Origin: JANXQG01 sp963775975 | Lineage (GTDB): Bacteria; Planctomycetota; Planctomycetia; Pirellulales; Thermoguttaceae | Length of the DNA: 64,000 nt | NCBI GenBank assembly: GCA_963775975.1 | Contig: CAVZKX010000002.1 | Span: 2,790,001-2,854,000, forward strand | Direction of reading: 5' to 3' | In this document: positions 17,054 to 25,902 of the stretch, piece after piece | Position numbering within the stretch: the first letter of the stretch is position 1 | Layout of the letters: the number at the start of each line of letters is the position of its first letter | The notes under the pieces: model-generated | The model's database searches: none | What the model saw: only the letters and a program-made list of their open reading frames with translations | Told to the model about the DNA's origin: nothing | Program-made: the position numbers and the translations under genes

Positions 17054-17521
17054 TCAGTGGCGAAACTCCGGCGCATGTTCGACGAGCCATTTTTCGAGAT
17101 CGGCGTTGCTTTCAAACGCCGCGACCGTAATGCTGTCGATGGTCGGGCCGAGCTCGCCCACTTGCCGGATTTCATCGGCCGTCATTTCGCGGACCCAAAG
17201 CACGCGATGCCGTTGCAGGCCGGCTTGCGTCAGGTTGATCGTACCGTCCTGTAGCGGCCGGTCGATGTTGCTGCCGCGGATCAAAACCAGGTATACCAAG
17301 TCCCCGGAAAACTTCAGCAACAAGCCGTCCGAGGGGTCAAAGCGCCACGGCCCCAGCCAAGAGTACGGAAACCACATGCTGGCACCGCGGCGGAAGCGAA
17401 ACTCCACTGCCGCCGATTGCTCCCGCAGGCCCCGCAAGTAGCCGAAGGCAGCGCAGGAGGCGACTTGCTCCTCCGTCTCTCTACTTGCCACTCTCTCGTG
17501 AAACTTCTTGTCATCGCTCAT
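17054..17521 (-). CDS. Hypothetical protein coupled to the relaxase
   Basis: The protein has 155 residues and starts MSDDKKFHERVASRETEEQ, continuing with a beta-rich region (SMWFPYSWLGPWRFDPSDGL, LVYLVLIRGSNI). A strong AGGAGG ribosome binding site precedes the ATG. It begins 15 bases after the relaxase gene ends, so it is almost certainly co-transcribed. It has no membrane segment or known catalytic motif. It is probably an accessory of the mobilization module; the family is not recognised. Confidence 0.6.
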   Translation of the reverse strand: MSDDKKFHERVASRETEEQVASCAAFGYLRGLREQSAAVEFRFRRGASMWFPYSWLGPWRFDPSDGLLLKFSGDLVYLVLIRGSNIDRPLQDGTINLTQAGLQRHRVLWVREMTADEIRQVGELGPTIDSITVAAFESNADLEKWLVEHAPEFRH

Positions 17522-17536
17522 GGTACATATCCTCCT

Positions 17537-20149
17537 TTATGGCGAAACTGCCGGAGCAGTTTCAATTGCCGGTCGCTGCGATGCGTGGCGCAGTATCCGA
17601 GATTGCCCGGCGACTTCCGTTGCCGACAGCGGCTCGTCGTGCCGGCTTATCGCTTTCAGCAACTCGTCCCGGTCGTCGGTGTAGACCTGTGCTTGCTCTT
17701 TGCCGCGCGTCAGGGCGACGTAGGCTGTACGATCGGTCGTAGCCGGAAACGACTCGCTCGACAGGCCGACGAACACGCGATCTACCGTCGCGCCTTGGCT
17801 GGCATGGCTGGTTACGGCATAGGCGTGCGTTAGGTGGCCGAAGTCGCGGTCGATGACCCAACCGCCGTTGACTACGATGTCGCCGCGCTTGGTGAACCTC
17901 TCAACGGCGTACACCGAACCGTTGACAAGGCGATGCTTGCCGTCTTTCGTCTTGCCGCCGGCGGTGATCCGCACACGGTCGCCCACCGCCAAGGCAAGCT
18001 TTACCGGGTGGTAAACCTCGAAGCGATTAGCCAATTTGGTCGGCGGTGTGACATCTTCGCCGATGATGAGCCTGTCGCCTTTTGTGTAAGCGGGTGCGTT
18101 CTGGTGGAACTGAAGCATATCGCCCAGCTCGTAGAGAGTCGGGTCAGTTTTTTCGGCGTCGGTCCAATGCGGCGAGACCCAGGCCATGATTTCCCTTTCT
18201 TCGCCGAGTTTCTCCCGTTTTTTCAGGCCAGCTCGAATGGCGGCCGTAATCCGGTCCGCCTCGGCATGACTTGGTGACACGACCAGGGCAGTACGGTATT
18301 CGCCGTTTGGCTTCCTGTCGGCAATGGTCGCAAGGTAGGCCGAGGCAAGTTGCTGGTAGCGCTCGCCGTCCTCCACTTCTTTGATCCAGCCGAGCCTATC
18401 GAGTTCCTCGAACCCTTCGGCGATTCGACCCTCGCTCAAGGCTTCCGCCGCCCTTTTGTAATCGCCTTGCTGACGCAAAATCTCGGTGACTTCGGCCACG
18501 CGAAGGCCAGCCGATTCTTCCAACAGCCTGAGCGGCTCGCCCGCCGTGACGCTGCGGTGCTGGCGGCGATCGCCGACCAGCAGGACGCGAGCGCCGATGC
18601 GCTCCGCCACTGCAAACAACTGGTTCATATCACGCGTGCCTAGCTGGCTTGCTTCATCCACGAGGATGACACCGTCCATCGCCGATTGCTGCATTGCATC
18701 ATCCTTGAAGAACCGGGCCACGGTGTCGGCTGAGGCAAAGCCCGCTTCCTGCCGCAGCACTTCGCGGCTGGCCTTAACCGACTGCGCCAGGGCGACGACC
18801 GGATGTCCGGCTTCGGCCAGGGCATCACCGATTTCGCGTTCGAGGGTCGTCTTGCCAGTGCCGGCAGCGCCACGAATAATCATGACCTGGTCACGAGAGC
18901 CGAGCACATGGCGGACGGCCGCCTTCTGCCCGTCGTTAAACCACGCCAGCGAGCACGGACGCTCCGTGTCGCCCAGCGGACGGCAGCGCCCCCGCCCCTC
19001 GCGGGCGAAGTCGATCAGGTGCCTTTCCAGGGCAAGCATTTCTTCGGTCGTCGCCATCTGCCGGCCTTCGATTTCACTGCGAATGAGCGGCCGGGTGTTC
19101 AATTCGTCCAGCACGCTGTTGACCGTTACCGTGCCCAAGCCCCGTTTCAAAGCTTCGGTGGCGAGCTTGCGTTCGGGAACCACTGCCTCGCGAACGTAGC
19201 TGTGCTCAATGGCGTAATCGACGGCGCCGGCCTCTCCTTTGGCCGCAGGCGCCAATGCCTGTTCGCGGGCATGGACGCCTGCCAGCACGCGACGTTCGTC
19301 GTCCGTGAGCCGGCCGTCCCATTCCAGCCGGAGACGTTCCAAGCCGATGGTCTTGTCTTTCTTCTCGCGGGTTTCGGCACCGAGTTCGGCCTTACGGTCG
19401 GGATCGGTAATGTTCTGCTCCTTGGCCTCCGCTTCGATCTTTGCGGTACGCCGGGAAAATCGCTTAATCACGTCGGCCGGCATCCCGGCAAGCTCGAAAT
19501 CGTCCCGCTTGCGCTCGACGCCGAAACCAAGCTCCTGGAGCTTGCCCGCCAGCCGAACACGGAAGGCCGCCTGAAAGTACGGGGCGTCGCGCTTCAGTTC
19601 CCTAAACTGGCCCGCCTTCCAGCGGTCTTCTTCCACATCGAACGTCGTATTGAAGGCGAAGACGTGGGCATGTAATTGCGGGTCGGGAATCCCGCCTATG
19701 GGCCGAGACGTGGTGTGGATGAACTCCGCCCAAACCATGTTGCCGGTAATACGGTCACTATCCTGCCCCTCCGTTCGGACACGGGTTTTCATCTCGGTTT
19801 CGATCTCCCGCATCGTTTCATCGACGGCGGCGCGGAAGGCATCCAAAATGTCCTCATCGCCGCTTAATGCATAAAGCAGCGAGACCGACTTGGGCACCGA
19901 AAAGGTGAAGTCGTAGCCTACGGTCCGCTCCGACCGTGTTCGCACCGTCAGCGGTTCACCGGTCTTGGGATGGAGATTGTCGCACAGCCTGTCGAATGAG
20001 AACTTATCGACCGTGCCTTCCAGGCCGAGCCGCCCGGCTCCCTTGCCGCCCCACATGCCGACGAGCTCCTGGCCCTCGCTGTAATAGTCGGAAGCGGCAT
20101 AGTAGCCCTTTGCGCCCTTGGCGCTTTGCAGTTGCGTGATACGAAGCAT
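17537..20149 (-). CDS. MobF-type (TrwC/TraI) conjugative relaxase with helicase domain
   Basis: The protein has 870 residues. The relaxase domain starts MLRITQLQSAKGAKGYYAAS with candidate catalytic Tyr at 17/18 and 22/23 and the three-His metal site H145, H160 and H162 (IHTTSRP, PQLHAHVFAF). A RecD-like SF1B helicase follows: GAAGTGKTT, ILVDEASQLGT, GDRRQHRSV and the late YAVTSHASQGATVDRVFVG. It nicks oriT and unwinds the transferred strand. An AGGAG sits directly against the ATG, an unusually short spacing. No type IV secretion genes are in view, so the element is probably mobilized in trans. Confidence 0.9.
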   Translation of the reverse strand: MLRITQLQSAKGAKGYYAASDYYSEGQELVGMWGGKGAGRLGLEGTVDKFSFDRLCDNLHPKTGEPLTVRTRSERTVGYDFTFSVPKSVSLLYALSGDEDILDAFRAAVDETMREIETEMKTRVRTEGQDSDRITGNMVWAEFIHTTSRPIGGIPDPQLHAHVFAFNTTFDVEEDRWKAGQFRELKRDAPYFQAAFRVRLAGKLQELGFGVERKRDDFELAGMPADVIKRFSRRTAKIEAEAKEQNITDPDRKAELGAETREKKDKTIGLERLRLEWDGRLTDDERRVLAGVHAREQALAPAAKGEAGAVDYAIEHSYVREAVVPERKLATEALKRGLGTVTVNSVLDELNTRPLIRSEIEGRQMATTEEMLALERHLIDFAREGRGRCRPLGDTERPCSLAWFNDGQKAAVRHVLGSRDQVMIIRGAAGTGKTTLEREIGDALAEAGHPVVALAQSVKASREVLRQEAGFASADTVARFFKDDAMQQSAMDGVILVDEASQLGTRDMNQLFAVAERIGARVLLVGDRRQHRSVTAGEPLRLLEESAGLRVAEVTEILRQQGDYKRAAEALSEGRIAEGFEELDRLGWIKEVEDGERYQQLASAYLATIADRKPNGEYRTALVVSPSHAEADRITAAIRAGLKKREKLGEEREIMAWVSPHWTDAEKTDPTLYELGDMLQFHQNAPAYTKGDRLIIGEDVTPPTKLANRFEVYHPVKLALAVGDRVRITAGGKTKDGKHRLVNGSVYAVERFTKRGDIVVNGGWVIDRDFGHLTHAYAVTSHASQGATVDRVFVGLSSESFPATTDRTAYVALTRGKEQAQVYTDDRDELLKAISRHDEPLSATEVAGQSRILRHASQRPAIETAPAVSP

Positions 20150-20175
20150 CTCCTGTCGAGGGTAGCATAAAATCG

Positions 20176-20195
20176 TTAACGAAATATTAACGAAA
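20176..20195. repeat. Two TTAACGAAA direct repeats upstream of the relaxase
   Basis: TTAACGAAA occurs at 20176-20184 and 20187-20195, one helical turn (11 bp) apart, 27 bases before the relaxase start. This spacing suits a dimeric regulator or relaxosome protein. A related ATCGTTAA occurs near 21145. Confidence 0.45.
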
Positions 20196-20423
20196 CTATG
20201 CTCTCTGGCTCTGCGCCTCAGTTTGCGGAGATTCGCCCTGCCATGAATCCACTCCTCCCTCTTAACGACACCTTCCGACCATGCTGAGCGAAGGTGCCCC
20301 TATGACTCGCTGACTGCAGTAGAAACAGGAGGCCCAGCCAGGCCCAAGCGGGCATAAAAAGGCAACCATGAAGTTAATTTGTGCATATATGTATTAAGGC
20401 ATTTTAACGCAATAGGCGTCTTC

Positions 20424-20440
20424 CCTATGCACAGCATAGG
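20424..20440. other. Perfect hairpin CCTATGC-ACA-GCATAGG, oriT candidate
   Basis: A 7-bp perfect inverted repeat with a 3-nt loop lies in the noncoding stretch upstream of the MobF relaxase gene. The rest of 20150-20578 holds no gene. MobF relaxases recognise short hairpins next to the nick site, so this is a candidate origin of transfer; the nick site itself cannot be read. Confidence 0.35.
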
Positions 20441-20578
20441 CACCAAGGCCCGGCAATGCCCAGCGAGCAATGGCCGAGCAGTTGCGGTGGCAATCCGTGG
20501 CATTCTTGATGGCAAAACCGGCGGGTCAAGACCGTGCGGTTCAGAGCGGTCGACAGCTCCATAGCCGGCCCTCCATTG

Positions 20579-21043
20579 TCAGGTCAGGGTCACGTTCCTC
20601 TTCTTGAGCGTGGCCCGTACGCACTCATGGCTGAGGGTATCGACGAAGCCAAGGGCAACCAGGCGATCTGCCAGCAGCCGCAAAGTCCAGCGTTCGTGGC
20701 CCGCCGGCACTGGACTTTCAACCAGTGCCACCAGGCGGTCCTCCTGCTTCGTCGTCAGCTTGCGGTACTGCCGCCCTTCCGCCGCTTTGCGGGGAACGGC
20801 CGCCGCCAGTCCCTCTAGAGCAAACCGTCGCCGGACGTTATGCACCGTTGATTCGCTGACTACCAAATTGCCTGCAATGCGAACGTCGCTCCATCCCGGC
20901 CCTTGCGTCGAGGCATCCGCCAGGAGCAGCACTCGCGCTCGCTTCAGCACAGCAGGGGCCACGCGCCCTTCGTGTAGTGTTGCCTCTAACCATTCCCGCT
21001 GCCCAGCTTGTAGGCGGACCACGTATTTTTCTTCCTTGCCCAT
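20579..21043 (-). CDS. Truncated IS630-type transposase (N-terminal HTH part)
   Basis: About 154 residues. It starts MGKEEKYVVRLQAGQREWLE with an AGGAGAGG site 8 bases upstream, preferred over the longer frame to 21082. It contains the paired helix-turn-helix of IS630 transposases (SDVRIAGNLVVSESTVHNVR, then ALEGLAAAVPRK) and the linker RWTLRLLADRLVAL. It ends at LKKRNVTLT exactly where the catalytic DDE domain should begin, and no DDE frame follows. No terminal inverted repeats were found. It is inactive as a transposase. Confidence 0.7.
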   Translation of the reverse strand: MGKEEKYVVRLQAGQREWLEATLHEGRVAPAVLKRARVLLLADASTQGPGWSDVRIAGNLVVSESTVHNVRRRFALEGLAAAVPRKAAEGRQYRKLTTKQEDRLVALVESPVPAGHERWTLRLLADRLVALGFVDTLSHECVRATLKKRNVTLT

Positions 21044-21212
21044 CTTCAAATCCTCTCCTGACTCGTTAATACGAATCGACAACGTCCAGTATTTCCTTCT
21101 GTTTCCATCCGTGACGCTAACCTGTAACTTCAGATTTGACGAATCGTTAAAACTGTGATACCATTCTTAACACTACTTAACTATTCAGTCCCACTAACAC
21201 ATGGAGGTTAAT

Positions 21213-21689
21213 ATGTCACCACGTAATCGCACACCCGATAAAGACTCTGCAGAGAACTCAACCGCCGTCGCCGAACAGCCCGGCGCCGAAGCCGCCACTA
21301 CGGCAGCCGACCAGCCTCATACCGAAGGCGGGGACAATGCCCCCGGCTTTGCCGAGCGCGTCGGCGAGAAGACCTACAAGCCGTTGCCCGATCCCTTCGG
21401 CATCGCCGCCGACTACCTGGCTGGCGTCCGCCTCATGGAGAACAAGAAGGACCGGACGATGGCCATCCAGTTCGGTGACGGCAGCACCGAGGCCAAGCCG
21501 AGCCAGGACGTCATCGGCATAGTCAAAGCGGCCGGCTACCGCTGGAACCCCTCTGAGCGGATGTGGACACACCCTATACGGTATGAGACGGCCATGACAA
21601 CCCGCATTGAGGCCGATCGCCTTTATCAGGAAGTGTGCAGCCAGATCCGTCAGGAAAAGGGCGTCGGCGAGGAGAAGACGCCCTTCTGA
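21213..21689 (+). CDS. Conserved hypothetical protein of the mobilizable element
   Basis: About 158 residues. GGAGG six bases before ATG 21213 fixes the start (the frame opens at 21201). The first 50 residues are Ala/Glu/Pro-rich and probably disordered; the folded part has DPFGIAADYLAGVRLMENK, IVKAAGYRWNPSERMWTHPI and a helical end. The AGYRWNPSERMW segment resembles the DNA-manipulating accessory proteins often found beside large helicase-methyltransferases. It leads the rightward operon with the next two genes. Confidence 0.6.
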   Translation: MSPRNRTPDKDSAENSTAVAEQPGAEAATTAADQPHTEGGDNAPGFAERVGEKTYKPLPDPFGIAADYLAGVRLMENKKDRTMAIQFGDGSTEAKPSQDVIGIVKAAGYRWNPSERMWTHPIRYETAMTTRIEADRLYQEVCSQIRQEKGVGEEKTPF

Positions 21690-21811
21690 CCGCCTTTGGC
21701 ATATGCCCAAGCGGCCCCCAGCCCGGCGACAAAAGTCGCTGTTCTCAGGCGGCCCGGATTCCACGTCCGGGCCGCCTTCTAACTCCGTAATTCAATCCAA
21801 TGGAGACAATC

Positions 21812-22123
21812 ATGCAGTACATGACGATCATCCACGAACTGTTGCAACAGCAGCCCCGGACGCACCAGCAGCTACGCAAGGACCGGCGGCTCCTGTCGAC
21901 GGTGGAATGCTACGCCAAGGAGCTGAAGGCCCGACACGAAGCCTGGAAGAAGATGCTCGCCCCGCTACGACCGACGAGCCACCCGGTACAGATCGCGAGC
22001 GAAGCCTTGGAATTCGCCCTGCAGGAAGTCGAGAATCATTTGCCGAGCGATTCGCAGGAGGAGGAAGCGCACCAGTTCCTCGACGCAGCGATGTTCTTTC
22101 ACCGCGCCAGGCCCCGCGGGTAA
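21812..22123 (+). CDS. Small helical protein of the mobilizable element
   Basis: About 103 residues from ATG 21812 (MQYMTIIHELLQQQP); GGAG at 21803 favours this start over ATG 21800. It is almost entirely helical, with heptad-like leucines and an acidic end. It stops a few bases before the helicase-methyltransferase open frame. A much longer frame covers the same bases in another register but its N-terminal 200 residues look random, so this small gene is taken as real. Function unknown. Confidence 0.6.
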   Translation: MQYMTIIHELLQQQPRTHQQLRKDRRLLSTVECYAKELKARHEAWKKMLAPLRPTSHPVQIASEALEFALQEVENHLPSDSQEEEAHQFLDAAMFFHRARPRG

Positions 22124-22302
22124 GCCCGTGGCGCCGTCCGTTATCGCTGTTTGACGGCGAGACCGGCGACAGTTCCGCCACTGTCCCTGCCCTGCCCCCG
22201 GAACCCAAAACCGGTGAAACACCCGTCACCGGCGCCGTCCTGGCAACCGACGAGCCGGCTGGTTATCAACCTTCCTCGGAAGCCACAGAACGACTACCGC
22301 AC

Positions 22303-25300
22303 ATGCCCGGGGGTGAGAAGGCCAAGGCACAGGCAACGCTGGCCGCCATCCGCACCTTAAAGCAGATTGAACGGGAAAAACGGCCCGCCAGCGAGGAGGA
22401 ACGACAGGTGCTTTCAAGGTTCTCTGGCTTCGGCCCCTTGGCGCTACGAATTTTTCCCGACCCGGTCACTCATAAATACAAAGGTCCCGACTGGAAGGCG
22501 CTCGGAGAAGAATTGCAGTCGCTTTTGACGCCGGAGGAATATGCCAGCGCGTTGCGTACCACGTTCAACGCCTTCTATACCTCGCCCATCGTCATCCAGG
22601 GCATCCATGACGCAATCAACCATTTGGGCATCCCCGAAGGAGCCACGATCCTTGAACCGGGTTGCGGCATCGGGAACTTCATGAACTACGGCAGTCACCG
22701 CCATCATTATATAGGCGTCGAACTTGATTCGATTTCCGGCCGTATCGCCAGGGCACTCCACCCCGATCAAGACATTCGCATCGAGAACTTTCGCGATACC
22801 AAGCTCCCCGAAGACAGCATCGACGCGGTGATCGGCAATGTGCCTTTCGCCGACTTGAAACTAACGTATCACGGCCATACCTTCGCCCTGCACGATTATT
22901 GCTTCGCCAAGGCGGTCGATGCCTTAAAACCGGGCGGCATATTGGCCCTGGTCACTTCGCGATTTACGCTCGATCGAGTAAATGCGGATCTTCGGGAGTA
23001 TCTCGGAGAGCGGGCCGATTTTGTCGGAGCCATTCGCCTGCCTTCCGACGCCTTCGCACGCGAGGGTACGGCGGTGGTCGCCGACATCGTCTTCTTGCGA
23101 AAGCGTGCGAAAGGCGAGTCGGCCCGCCATGAGGAGGCCGAATGGCAGCGCTCGACCCCGTTTGACATCTTGGGCACTGAAATACCCGTCAACCGGTATT
23201 TCCAGCGGCATCCCGATATGGTGCTCGGCGACTGGTCGCTCAAAAACACCCTCTATGGCGAGGGCTTCAGCATCGTCGGTAGCGGCGATTTAGAGACCGA
23301 CCTCGATCAGGCGGTGTGCTGGCGGCTGCCGAAGTTTGCACCCATTAAGCCGTCCACCCGCGTTGAGACCAAGAAACAATCTTTCGTGCCGCCGCCGCTC
23401 GATCGGCGTGTCGGCGAGGGCAGCTTCTTCGTCGCCGAGGACATGAGGATTTGCCAAATGGCGGGCGGTGAAGCCGTGCCAGTTGTCTATAGCGGCACGA
23501 CCCTTCGCGCCGACGGCACGATGACCGGTAGGCGCATGGCCGCCCTCATTGGGCTGCGCGACCGCGCCCGCCGCGTGCTCAAGTCGCAAAACGACGACTG
23601 GCCGGAAAAAGACCGCGCCGAGGCCCGCCGTGAACTGAATTGGGCCTATGACCGCTTCGTGATGTTCTACGGCCCGATCAACAAGACCACCTTCGGCGAG
23701 ACGGCGGACGGCAGTTTCATTCGCCGGATGCCCAATATCGTCAAGTTCCGCGAGGACCCCGACGCCATGCTCGTCATGTCGCTCGAAGACTATGACGAGC
23801 TGACGGGAAAGGCCCGCAAGGCCGACATCATGACCCGCGACGTGGTGGGCAGGACGCCGCCCGTCACCCAGGTGAAAAGCGCCGAGGAAGGCTTGCTCGT
23901 CTCGCTGAACCAGCGCGGTATCGTGGACCTTCCTTATATCTCCACGCTTTACGGCAAGCCCGAAGCTGAAATCATCGCAGAACTGGGCGATTTGATCTAC
24001 TTCGATCCCGAATCCAAAAACTGGCAGACGGCCGATGCCTACCTTTCCGGCAACGTCCGGGAAAAACTTGCCAATGCCAAGCGAGCCGGACGGGAATATG
24101 CCCGCAACGCCGAGGCGCTTCACGCCGTGCAGCCCGAAGATGTGCTGCCCGGCGACATTGACGCCGGCTTAGGCGCACCGTGGATACCGATTGCCGATAT
24201 CCGGCAGTTTGCGACCGAACTCCTCCGCGTCGCCCCTACGTCGATCCAGGTTTCGCATTTGGTGAAGGATGCCGTCTGGAAGCTCGATGCCGATTACGCC
24301 GCCGAAAAATCGGTCGGCGCCACCAGTGAGTTCGGCACGGTGCGCGCCAACGGCACATGGCTTTTGGAATTAGCCCTCAACATGAAAACCCCGGTCATTT
24401 ACGACACGATCCAGAACGGCGACCGCGAAGAACGGGTCGTCAACCAGGAAGCAACGATGGCCGCCAAGGAAAAACAACGCCTTATTAAGGATCGCTTCCG
24501 CAGTTGGATATTTACCGACGCCAAGCGTACCGAACGCCTCGTGCGGATCTACAACGACATCTATAATAACCTCCGGCCGCGGCTGTTCGATGGTTCGCAT
24601 CTCGATTTTACCGGCTTGAACCCGAATCTTACGTTGCGTCCGCACCAGTGCGATGCCGTGTGGCGCGGCATGAGTTCGGGCAATACTTTGCTCGCCCACG
24701 TCGTCGGCGCCGGCAAGACCTTTACAATGGCCGCTACCGGCATGAAGATGAAACAGGCCGGGCTCATTAAAAAGCCGATGTACGTCGTGCCCAATCACTT
24801 GTTGGAGCAGTTCTCCCGCGAATTCATGCAGCTTTATCCCAACGCCAAGCTGCTGGTCGCCGCCAAGGAGGATTTGACGCGCGAGCGCAGGAAGTTCCTC
24901 ACCGCCAAGATCGCCAGCGGCGATTGGGACGGCATCATCGTTACCCACAGCAGTTTCGAGCGGATCGGCATGTCGCGCGACTACCAGGAGAAGTTCCTCA
25001 TCGAGCAGATCGACGAGTACCAGCAGTTGCTCATCGAACATGCCAGCCAGAAGGCGCCCAACCGTAACATCATCAAAACGATTGAGAAACAGAAGGCGGC
25101 ACGCGAGGAGCGATTAAAGAACCTCTTGGCCGAGAAGAAGAAGGATGACGGACTTGTCTTCGACGAACTCGGCGTCGATCACGTCTTCATCGACGAGGCG
25201 CATTATTTCAAGAACCTGGAAACGCCGACCAAGATGGACCGCGTCGCCGGCATCCAGACCGGCGGCAGCGAGCGGGCCTTCGACGTCTACATGAAGGCGC

Positions 25301-25902
25301 GGTATTTGGGTCAGCTTCATCCGGGACACGGCGTCACGTTCGCCACGGGAACGCCCATATCGAACACGATGGTCGAGATGTACACTATGCAGCGGTTCCT
25401 CGATCCTGAAGGCTTGAAAAGCCGGGGCATTGAGCATTTTGATGCCTGGGCGGCCACCTTCGGCGAAGTCATCGACACGATGGAAATCACGCCGGACGGG
25501 GCCGGTTTGCGCCGCGCAGCCGCTTCGCGAAGTTCAACAATCTGCCGGAACTCCAGCAGATGTTCCGTTCGTTCGCTGACGTGCAGACCGCCGAGATGCT
25601 CAATCTGCCGCGGCCAAACCTTGAAGGGGGCAAAGCAACGATTGTCGCCTGCCCGATGTCGCCAGAACAGAGTGCCTTGCAGGATGGGCTGGTCGAGCGC
25701 TACGAACGGATACGGTCCGAAAAGATCGACCCGCGCGAAGATAATGCGCTTAAGATTACGACCGACGGCCGCAAGCTGGCGATCGACGCAAAGATGCTGT
25801 CTGCCAACGCCGAGGATTTTCTGGAATCGAAGATTAACCGTCTCGTCGAGAATGTCGCCGCCATCTGGGAGCGGACGAAGGAGAAACGCAGCACCCAATT
25901 GA
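22303..25902 (+). CDS. N-terminal and central part of a giant DNA methyltransferase-SNF2 helicase (frameshifted)
   Basis: The frame is coding-like from about 22140 (LSLFDGETGD) to about 25512; after that it is out of frame. Motifs are SAM-binding ILEPGCGIGNFM, catalytic-like VIGNVPFADL, then the helicase core with HVVGAGKTFTMAAT (Walker A) and VFIDEAHYFKNL (DEAH). Such N6-methylase/SNF2 fusions occur on integrative elements and phages and are thought to protect incoming DNA from restriction. The first ATG is 22303, but coding begins earlier with no in-frame start, so the 5-prime end may also be damaged. Loss of one C at about 25512 (GLRPRSRFAKF) shifts translation to the next feature. Confidence 0.8.
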   Translation: MPGGEKAKAQATLAAIRTLKQIEREKRPASEEERQVLSRFSGFGPLALRIFPDPVTHKYKGPDWKALGEELQSLLTPEEYASALRTTFNAFYTSPIVIQGIHDAINHLGIPEGATILEPGCGIGNFMNYGSHRHHYIGVELDSISGRIARALHPDQDIRIENFRDTKLPEDSIDAVIGNVPFADLKLTYHGHTFALHDYCFAKAVDALKPGGILALVTSRFTLDRVNADLREYLGERADFVGAIRLPSDAFAREGTAVVADIVFLRKRAKGESARHEEAEWQRSTPFDILGTEIPVNRYFQRHPDMVLGDWSLKNTLYGEGFSIVGSGDLETDLDQAVCWRLPKFAPIKPSTRVETKKQSFVPPPLDRRVGEGSFFVAEDMRICQMAGGEAVPVVYSGTTLRADGTMTGRRMAALIGLRDRARRVLKSQNDDWPEKDRAEARRELNWAYDRFVMFYGPINKTTFGETADGSFIRRMPNIVKFREDPDAMLVMSLEDYDELTGKARKADIMTRDVVGRTPPVTQVKSAEEGLLVSLNQRGIVDLPYISTLYGKPEAEIIAELGDLIYFDPESKNWQTADAYLSGNVREKLANAKRAGREYARNAEALHAVQPEDVLPGDIDAGLGAPWIPIADIRQFATELLRVAPTSIQVSHLVKDAVWKLDADYAAEKSVGATSEFGTVRANGTWLLELALNMKTPVIYDTIQNGDREERVVNQEATMAAKEKQRLIKDRFRSWIFTDAKRTERLVRIYNDIYNNLRPRLFDGSHLDFTGLNPNLTLRPHQCDAVWRGMSSGNTLLAHVVGAGKTFTMAATGMKMKQAGLIKKPMYVVPNHLLEQFSREFMQLYPNAKLLVAAKEDLTRERRKFLTAKIASGDWDGIIVTHSSFERIGMSRDYQEKFLIEQIDEYQQLLIEHASQKAPNRNIIKTIEKQKAAREERLKNLLAEKKKDDGLVFDELGVDHVFIDEAHYFKNLETPTKMDRVAGIQTGGSERAFDVYMKARYLGQLHPGHGVTFATGTPISNTMVEMYTMQRFLDPEGLKSRGIEHFDAWAATFGEVIDTMEITPDGAGLRRAAASRSSTICRNSSRCSVRSLTCRPPRCSICRGQTLKGAKQRLSPARCRQNRVPCRMGWSSATNGYGPKRSTRAKIMRLRLRPTAASWRSTQRCCLPTPRIFWNRRLTVSSRMSPPSGSGRRRNAAPN

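Noticed and set aside
20358..20381. AAAGGCAA...TTAATTTG as a thirteenth palindrome copy
   Set aside because: It needs a one-base longer centre and has several arm mismatches, so it does not fit the gap-free 23-nt alignment of the other copies.
21607..22120. The first 170 codons of the long frame opening at 21607 as part of the helicase-methyltransferase
   Set aside because: That stretch is Arg/Pro-rich and random-looking and overlaps two better small genes in another frame; coding in this frame is only convincing after about 22140.
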